A stretch of 64,000 bases of DNA from positions 121,059,722 through 121,123,721 of the forward strand of contig NC_041401.2 of the NCBI RefSeq assembly GCF_900747795.2. The letters are read 5' to 3'. The notes below the pieces were generated by a model. The model worked only from the letters and a program-made list of their open reading frames with translations. It was not told the DNA's origin and did not search any database. Origin of the DNA: Erpetoichthys calabaricus. Its lineage: Eukaryota > Chordata > Cladistia > Polypteriformes > Polypteridae. Each line of letters begins with the position of its first letter. Positions within the stretch are counted from its first letter, which is position 1. Below are positions 55,761 to 64,000 of the stretch, in pieces. The translations under genes were made by a program, and so were the position numbers.

Positions 55761-58700
55761 GCTAAATCCCCAATTATAAAATTCAGCAACTGGCTGAGGA
55801 GACAAGCTTAGCTAATTCCCCCCTGAAGTAACTTTAATAGGTATAGGCCACAATCATTTTGCTAGAGTATCAAAAGTTCAAATCCGGTGTCTCCTCCAAC
55901 AATCTTACCACCCTGGCAGTTGCACAGACTTGCATTCAAGGATTTCCAGTTGCATTGGAGAAAACTGTTTTTGTGGACTTTTGGAAACAATGTATTCTCA
56001 CTGACATAAGCAACAGACAAAGACACAAAATGAAGGGCAGCATCATCTCTTATCTGAATCGGATTATTCCTTTACTCACTTGTATTGCACCACTGATTGG
56101 ATATGGCCTACGTTATCATGCAGATGAAAATGCTTTGTTGAACCAAGCACTGTCTTGAAACACTCAGCTGTTTAGGTTGGTTTGGTTTTGTGCAAAACTG
56201 ACAGCTGCACTGGATTGCCGTGCAAGTGCAAATAGTCAGATCAACACAGGTGCATAAAAAAGCACAGTATATTGGCAAATCTGGAGGAACCGAGAAGAAA
56301 AGGGTGTCCTGCATAATGAGAAACAGTCAGAAAACTTCAGAGGTCTCAGACCTCCTTCCCTAGTACACACCACCGATGATGAAGCTGCCCATCTTAATTC
56401 ACATGCAGACAACAATCGGTTAACGGCTAGTGTGCAAGTCACAGCAGAAAGTGAAACTTGTGGCTGCATGGGGGACTTGTCAGTATGCCTATACTCTTGA
56501 TTTTGACAGCTGCAGTTCAGTATCTTTCTGTAAAAATGCCATTATGAAAAATCTGAAGGTCATCTCACAGCAAGAAAGACTTGTATCATTGAGTCAAGAA
56601 AAACTCATTGACATGCCTGTTATCACAGAGCTGGAGGACATTAGTTCAGATAAAAGACCTGTGGAGAACTCCCAGCAGTCCCCTAACTAATGGGAAATTC
56701 CAGTAAGCAACGGGCGCATTCTGCCACAAAAGAAGGTAGACATGGTCACATTTGCAAGACCCTTGTCTTTACCAGATTGATGCCAGTATTTGGCTTCTAA
56801 TTGGAATGAAGAACATGATAATTTTATGTCTATATAGTCTATTAAGAATAAGCCTTGGATTCTTAGAAACCCATCAGTAGTAAGAGAGATGGACTGTTTA
56901 CTTGAAGATAACTTTAGAATGGATTCTATACTGTTGTAAAGAAAAGACAATACCAGCTGGAAGGAGTGCAAATGGCTACAGACAACAACAAATTGTGTCG
57001 GTATAACAACTGAAATAGTATGTCCAGCAGCAGACAAAGCCCGACTTCCCAGAGTGTCATGAGGTAGACGAATTGGAGATGTCTGCTATGGATTGTCAAT
57101 TCGAGCCAACAAACTTCTTCAATAATCACTTTAGTATAGGCCATCCATTGAGAAACAGGGTGACCGGATTTGCAAATTGCCACGTGGAGCTGAGCAGTTA
57201 CCAAAAAGTCTCAAGCAAAAGTTTAGCAAGAAGTGCCAGTTTCATAAGAATTATTCCGTATTCAAGGAAGAGATGATTAGCAAAGGTTATGATGAAAGAA
57301 TTCTACAGGAAGAATTATTCAATAGTCTTAAAAGGTTGCGACTTTCAATGGATCATATCATAGCAGGAAGCACATTATCACAAATTGTTTCTGATTGTCC
57401 TGCTACATTTCAGTGACCCTCACTTGATGCTCAGCCATTGCAGGGGCCTGACTTAAATGTCAACCTGTTTGTGCTCAGAAATTTAGACAGTAGCCAGTTG
57501 CATTTTGTCATGAACCAAAGAGTACTTATTAATGAAATCCCAATGCGGTTCTCACAAGGTAACTGGAGAGCAGGCCCTGCAAATGGGAAACTGTCTAATC
57601 AGTATAGTTCAGTGTCCCCAAAACTATAATAAATAGCCTCACAAGAGGAAGGATCCATCAACCATCAGCATAAAGGAAAAAAGGACAAATCACTAATGTT
57701 TATAAACTGAAGATTTAATTTGCAATAATGATGTGAAACAAAGGAAGTTCTGAGGAGCACAAAAGGCACAGAGGGAGTTGCCTGAAATTGGAAATCCAAT
57801 GGCAAAAAAAGATCCAATACATAATTTGAAAGAATTGCCAAAAACAGTGCATAAAAGGTAAAACAAAAATCCATTAGGTTGCACAGAATTCAGAACTCAC
57901 CAACACCACCATGTACTGTAAGGGGTTGCTTGTTTCCCCAGCCTTTACTGGGTTGGTCGCAATCCCTATGAAATGAAAGGTAGATGGCCCCACCTCTTGG
58001 GGAACCACACACAATATTGGAATAAGGAAAAGAAACAAAAATAAATAAAAAAAGACAATAAAATGGAATTTCAACACCAATCAGAGGAGCCCCCTTGGCT
58101 GAAACATAACACATTTAATAGTCGTGAGTATCGGGCCATGTTCTCCCAAGTTAGACATTCTGTTGAGGCCTCAGCTCTGCTCAGGTTTCTCTAATGGCCT
58201 CAGGGAGATTTTCAGCAGGAAACTAAAGAGTACCAAATGACCGTACATTTGTTTGGTGTAACTTCAACACTACAGTATGTTGTGCAACTTGGTGGTAAGG
58301 AAATACTGTATGTAGAGGAAAGACTCATTGTGTTAAGGAAGGTTTCTGGTTTAACAACTAGACAAACATTAGCCATTGAGATTTTAACTCTATCATGGGA
58401 AATAATAAGGATCACAAATGATCAGATTTAGACCCAATGAAAGACAGTCCTCCAATGGAAAGAGACTGAACCAGACAGACTAAAACTCAAAAGCACAGGA
58501 CAAGCCTCATACTAGTAAAGAGGTTCTTTCCATGGTCTCATCCATTTTAGATCCACTGGGAAATTTGGCTTCATTTATCTATGCTGTGAGGCACATTTTC
58601 CAAGAGTGCTGCAGAATGAAACGTGGATGTGAGGCAAGTTTTAAACTTCTACAGCAGGAGGTTTACACCAGCTATCAGATGCTTTAACTTTGGATTCAAT

Positions 58701-59197
58701 GTGTGTTAGGAATGTGTTAGGCTTCAGTCTGCTTTTGTTATGATCCAATGTGAGAGGTCATCCAGAAGAATTCCTTTTGCTCTAAGGGCTGAGAAATGAA
58801 GCAATGAGAAGGACAAAACAAAAGAATTGCTTGAGAAATTGGGCCAAAGTCAAAACAAGGAAGACTGGAAGCCATATTGTTGAATCACAAAGCAGAACTC
58901 AAAGGTCAAAAAGTCATTGCCAAAAGTTACTAACTGCCTTAAAATTCTTTCCCTAAGTAACTACCATCATATATTGAAGATTTTTAAAAATTTTTATCCA
59001 TAAACTTAGATGATTGTAAACTTGCACCACCATGTATAAATTGCCACATCATACACGATGTCATTAGCAACATGTGAATAGAAACAGCACTGTTACTCAC
59101 AATAGAAGATGTGTGATGAAAGCAACAAAAAAAAAATAGCACCATGTTCCCGTCACCCAAAAGTCATTAAAAAATATAATGAATTATTAATCAAAGT

Positions 59198-59534
59198 GAG
59201 CGGCACGGTGGCGCAGTGGTGCAGTGGTAGTGCTGCTGCCTCGCAGTTAGGAGACCTGGGTTCACTTCCCGGGTCCTCCCTGCGTGGAGTTCGCATGTTC
59301 TCCTCGTGTCTGCGTGGGTTTCCTCCGGGCGCTCCAGTTTCCTCCCACAGTCCAAAGACATGCAGGTTAGGTGGATTGGCGATTCTAAATTGGCCCTAGT
59401 GTGTGTTTGTGTGTGTCCTGCGGTGGGTTGGCACCCTGCCCAGGATTGGTTCGTTCCCTGTGTTGGCTGGGATTGGCTCCAGCAGACCCCCGTGTGTTCG
59501 GATTCAGCGGGTTGGAAAATGGATGGATGGATGG
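59198..59534 (+). mobile_element. GGATGG-family SINE, full length, inside the BEL/Pao fossil
   Basis: GAGCGGCACGGTGGCGCAGT head (with the GTGGTGCAGTGG piece duplicated), B box GGTTCACTTCC, middle GTTCGCATGTTCTCCTCGTG and tail GGAAAATGGATGGATGGATG. Perfect 12-bp target duplication ATTAATCAAAGT at 59186-59197 and 59535-59546. Confidence 0.96.
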
Positions 59535-61805
59535 ATTAATCAAAGTAAAAAATAATACACCAGAATTCTAAAGAGGTGGGTTTCTTTTGTATTTTTTTTC
59601 ACTTTACTATTTTTTTTTACTTGTATTATTCGGGGGGTTTCAAATATGCCAATTTCAAAGTGAATGTTAATTTGGTTTAAAAAGCTGATTTCAAGTTTTA
59701 AAATTATTTTAGCATTGTGATCAATGCTGTTTTATTTTTTTTTTTTTTGGACAGTTGCCAGAATATCGTAACAAAATGTATTGGATATCAGCAACACAAC
59801 AATATAAGAACAGAACTGTACTCCTGGTATCCGAGTTTACGGATAAACTTCAGAAAGAATTAGCATGAAATTATTATTAGTTTTTCTGGACAAAGACCTT
59901 TGACTTTGTGTTATGACTGTGATTTAGGATTTAATTTTGGAATTGTCGCCAGATCATTTTGATTTCCTAGCCATTGAACTTGGCTTTAAAATGAGACTAC
60001 ATGTCTTCTTCTGGTCCCTGCATTCAAAACATACTGCTAGCTTCAGCACTTTTCAGTATAAACGTTGATCTACATGATTTCAAAGTACAAATTATGACAA
60101 CTTTGTTTCATTTTGCTTTTTCAATATTACTCTGTTTTGCATGGGCATTGCCCATTTTGTGTTTCTGGTCACTGTGATGTTGCATTGTTGCATGGGACTG
60201 ATTTGTGACCTGTGGCATTGTGGCAGCCAGAATGTAAAAGGATGTAGCAGGCATGTATGTGAACTTCATGACCACTTATTATGACGATGATCTGATTTGA
60301 GTTGAGTTTCTGTTGTTTGTCACCTCCAGCCAATCGACTTTAAATATCACAATGCAGGGAATTCAAGAACAAGCCTGGAAAATCCCCTGCTTGAAAGTAA
60401 CACAAAAATGCAGGTAAATGACAGTGAACTTGCCTGATACATCAAATAAAAATGTCATTTCTTTCTTTTTTTTTAAGAAACTAGTGTTTTAAATCCATTA
60501 TTTAAAAAAGTGAAAGTGTGTGCCCTGTGAGCATTACGTCCTTGCTTAATAATAGAGGCTGGCTTTCTAGCTGATTTGTTGAAAGTTAATGACTTTGCTG
60601 GAACAACAGAAGCCTGACGGTGTCAAATCAACTTTTTTGGAACAAAAGGAAATGTTCAGGTTAAGCCTTAATTTGTTTTTTGATTTTGAATTCTGGTTAG
60701 CACATTGGTTTTGTCAATTCATCCTGTGACTTCTGGTATAAGAGACCTCTGCTCATTTCCTGACATCTCTTACCCCTCTTCCTTTAAGCAAAAATGTACT
60801 CCTCTCTGCCCCGCTCTTTAAAAACTTCTGTCCATTTGAGTCCACCACAAACATTACACTATAGCCGAACAGCTTTTTCATTATACAGATGTTTGTGAGA
60901 AAGGCTGTGAAACTGTGACTTAACCTACTTTTAAGAAGCTAAAAGGATCAAGTGCCCTGTATTGTCATCATGAAGAAAGACAGAGTAGACTGCACTGAAA
61001 CCTGCGAAAATGTCATGATTAAAAGAGTTGCAGCTTGAATTGACAAGATGATCAAAGCAGTGACAGATCGTGAGATTGGCGAGTGTGTGTTTTAGACAGA
61101 CAGCTCAGCAGTTCTGAAGTACAATAGAAAAAAAAAATGCTAAAGATTTCATGCATGTTTTTGCAAGAGCGACTTCCAAAGTGTCACAGAGAAGATGCAT
61201 CAAACCAGCATTTCATCCTGCTGATTACAAAATGAGGTGCTGCATTAGATAAGCTTCTGAAAACTGAACAGAGGATCAGAAAACCGCTCTACCAGGAGTT
61301 CCATGATCAAGAAATCAGAGGTAGAGGAGATATGTCAGACGGGTAAAAGAATATCTAAAAGAATGCTGCTTTCAATATGATGTCTATAATAGTTACTCAG
61401 ACTGATGTGTCTGAGATAGCCTAGTGTGCCATTAGGGTGAAGCATGCTGATTTTTTTTTCATATGAGTAGAAAAAAACGTTGAGTCAAAAGAATATTCAT
61501 ATGGGTAAAAATTAAAGAAAATGCTAGTTGGAAAACATACAAGAAAATGTAAAATCCACTTTGTATAAATGACCTGGTCAAAGATGACCTAGAGTTTGGT
61601 GCTTTCCATCGACAGACCGCTGTTACAGTTGAAAGAACTTTGCTTTGTACCTTAAAGGAGCCCCCTCTACACTACACCATTTGAAGAACTGCTGGAAGAC
61701 TGGGGGGGTTGGGGGGGATATCAATGCCAATGCAGTTTTGGCCTTCTACATATCATTACAGAAAAATTTCATAATGCTCACCTTATCTCATGATCTATCC
61801 ATGAA

Positions 61806-61962
61806 GATGTACATTGGTGGCGCAGTGGTAGTGCTGCTGCTTTGCAGTAAGGAGACAGTGGAAGATTGTGGGTTTGCTTCCCGGTTCTTCCCTGTGTGGA
61901 TAGCGCTTTGAGTACTGAGAAAAGCGCTATATAAATGTAATGAATTATTATTGGGGACGAAC
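61806..61962 (+). mobile_element. Second SINE family: tRNA-like head with ATGAATTATTATT tail
   Basis: Head GGTGGCGCAGTGGTAGTGCT and B-box-like GGGTTTGCTTCCCGG are followed directly by a different 3' end: ATAGCGCTTTGAGTACTGAG, AAAGCGCTATATAAATGTAA, TGAATTATTATT. The same tail without head occurs at 23148-23220 and 29040-29100. Confidence 0.8.
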
Positions 61963-62760
61963 AGCAGGTGGCGTGGACTATGGCAAAAGGATTGGATGCC
62001 AAATTAGAAACATGTTTTTGGTGTGTGTACTTTGTAAATAGCATGGTAGTACAGAAACAGTTTATAGATGATTTGCCATAAGAAAGAGTGGTGCCAGATA
62101 AAGCACCACCTGCAAAGGTCGGCCCACTCGAGATATATTACAGAAGAATTTGATGTAAAGATGCAGCATAGTCTGACATTAATAGCAGTACGTGCTGAAC
62201 ATGGGTTCCTGTATTACTGCTCTTTGTTGACTTAGGTCAAGGAGAGGACATGTTCAGATCATTAGATTAGATAGTGGTACATCTTTATCAGAGCTGAGTG
62301 GGAGTTGAAAGAAGAGATTCTCAGTTCAAACAATTTCAAGATAAAGGGAATAAACTACGATATTCAACCCCATTAATGCAACTCATCATGGATGGGTTTG
62401 GTAGCATCAAAAAGGATCTGTGAAGAAAGGCCTCAAAGAAACCAATGTAAACTTGACTTTGTGAGGTAGAAACAACAAATAATCGCCAATTCATTACTGG
62501 GGTCCTCTAATAATTCAAATGATCAGGAGGCCCTGACTTTCAATCAATAGTCACTGCTGAGAAACAACCTAAAAAATACCAGAAGGAGAAATAGTGCATA
62601 TTCAAGCCAAGGATGGCATCAAGGTCAGCATATAGCAGATTTACTCCAGATATTTTGAATCAAAGAGTATTTACCTGGTTCACAATATTGAAAAAGAAAT
62701 TCCATTCCATTTGATATTCTTTTTCTAGACAATTCAGCACCACACAATTCATGGGTCAGG

Positions 62761-64000
62761 GGACGAGTAATACAAACTATGACTGACAACAAAGGACATG
62801 TCTGCCAGGCAGAAACTAGTACAAATGTTTAGTAAAACTTACTGCATCCCTAACAGTGTTTGTTCCCTGAAGCAGACATCTAAAAACGTAAAGCGTATCT
62901 GAGACTTCAGTAAAGCCTGATATACTTGTTGCTTATTAAATGGGCTGGGATCTATTAGGGTTCTTCAAATGGTATTGCTGTTTATAAAATATTTACAGCT
63001 CAGGGAACTGTTTTTGTTCTTCACAGCATTTTAAAAATTGCACATTAAGCTCTAATTACAGTTTGTTTTGTTTTACACAAGAATAATTATGGGGTTGAAA
63101 GTAAGCACACTGTGCCTGTGTGTAATTACTCTGTTATTAATTTTGTATTGATTATATCTTGGCTGAGCATCTGCATGAACCTGGTGTCCTGGCTGGCTGT
63201 GTGTGGGCTTTCCTGAGTACACCCCTCCACCCCAAAGACGGATATGTGATGGCAAATGGTGACCTAAAACTACTCGCGTGTGGGTGTGTTTTCCACAATA
63301 GTCCCCCCTACGTGAAGTAGTTTTCTGTCAAGTTATGATCAATGTGAGCTCCACTAAAGCTCCCTGCACACAACATATGACAGAGGTGGATAGAACTTGT
63401 CAATATTTTTTTGTAAAATAAACATTTCTTTTTCTTTGCAGTTTGTGATATTTTAGTGAAGGAATTTAGGTCAGACATGATAATAAAGTCTCTACGCAAG
63501 GAATAAAATGTAAATGTATGAAATACTAAAGCTTACAAAATTAATAAAAACTAAATATTTGTGGAAATAGAATACAAGAAGCCTATCAGCACCTTGTAAC
63601 TGGAAAAATGAAATGATAGCAACAATGTGCATTTCTAAGACATTGTATTTGAATGTAAAGTGCCAGGTTAGAAAGCCCTGCACAATAAGAGCTTAATGGG
63701 CAGCCTGTGTCATGTGCCACACTCTTGGCACATAGTAAAACATCTGCCTCCGTCCTTAGATAAAGTCTCTTTTGGGTTCTTCTCCTTCAAGCTGCCAGTG
63801 TATTCTAAATCTGGTACTCCGGTGAAGTGCACATTAAAATCAGAAAGCCAGTACAGTTCATATCTGACATCACAATGTGGTCTGTTGTCTGCATAATCCA
63901 AGAATGAAGGCCAGAGAGAAAAATAAGAAAAGCTCCTAAGGCTCTCTTTCAATTCCAGACCACTGAAGACCAGTTTATGTGCTTAACAACCGAGTCCAGG
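62761..64000. other. Unannotated right end of the window
   Basis: No gene, RNA or named repeat recognised. Short open frames at 63300-63950 lack domain signatures. Confidence 0.5.

Larger units (their letters stand above)
56300..62760 (+). mobile_element. BEL/Pao retrotransposon fossil (pol region)
   Basis: Along the + strand the parts follow BEL/Pao order: an aspartic protease-like stretch (about 56430-56520), the region before and around reverse transcriptase (57180-57620 and 58230-58300), the segment following RT (58530-58620), and integrase parts (about 62250-62430 and 62620-62700). The element is broken in many places. LTRs were not recognised and gag is uncertain. It carries two later SINE insertions (59198-59534 and 61806-61962). 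The extent of decay suggests an old copy. Confidence 0.7.

Noticed and set aside
1-64000. CRISPR arrays, bacterial operons, rRNA genes or prophage
   Set aside because: None seen; all tandem repeats are minisatellites, microsatellites or SINE arrays in a eukaryotic context.

Overview
The window is vertebrate nuclear DNA: introns with GT/AG borders, two multi-exon immune receptor genes, and a dense load of fish-type transposons. The repeat set points to a ray-finned fish: a tRNA-headed SINE ending in GGATGG repeats, L2-type LINE tails, Tc1, hAT and Helitron elements, and BEL/Pao and Gypsy fossils. A non-teleost such as a bichir or reedfish is my best guess, but this is inference from repeat style only.

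Genes. (1) A complete ten-exon TNFRSF1A (TNF receptor 1) lies on the + strand with coding exons from 852 to 28171. It predicts 382 residues: signal peptide, four cysteine-rich domains, one membrane helix and a C-terminal death domain. (2) A complete ten-exon LTBR (lymphotoxin beta receptor, TNFRSF3) lies on the - strand with coding exons from 38864 down to 30828. It predicts 475 residues: signal peptide, four cysteine-rich domains, a stalk, a membrane helix and a TRAF-type tail without a death domain. All splice phases close in both models. The genes are tail to tail with about 2.66 kb between stop codons. In mammals the same two genes sit close together but point away from each other with SCNN1A between them, so the local order differs here. 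Both receptors read TNF/lymphotoxin ligands and feed NF-kB: TNFR1 through TRADD and its death domain, LTBR through TRAFs.

Layout. 1-851: TNFRSF1A 5' region. 852-28171: TNFRSF1A, with two very large introns (8.7 kb and 13 kb) filled with an RTE-type LINE fragment, hAT MITEs, Tc1, Helitrons, SINEs, minisatellites and Penelope-like fragments. 28172-30827: intergenic, with a SINE tail split by a Helitron and a degenerate tandem repeat. 30828-38864: LTBR, with an ATGGTCA-type minisatellite in one intron and a stack of nested transposons in another. 38865-64000: no host gene recognised. This part holds a tandem SINE array, a broken Gypsy fossil, a 201-bp perfect palindrome made of a Penelope-like repeat, a textbook non-autonomous Helitron, a solo LTR, L2-type LINE 3' ends and a broken BEL/Pao fossil.

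No novel multi-gene system was found. The most interesting items are the rearranged TNFRSF1A-LTBR pair, the perfect palindrome with a hammerhead-ribozyme-like core, the layered transposon stack in LTBR, and the head-to-tail SINE trimer.
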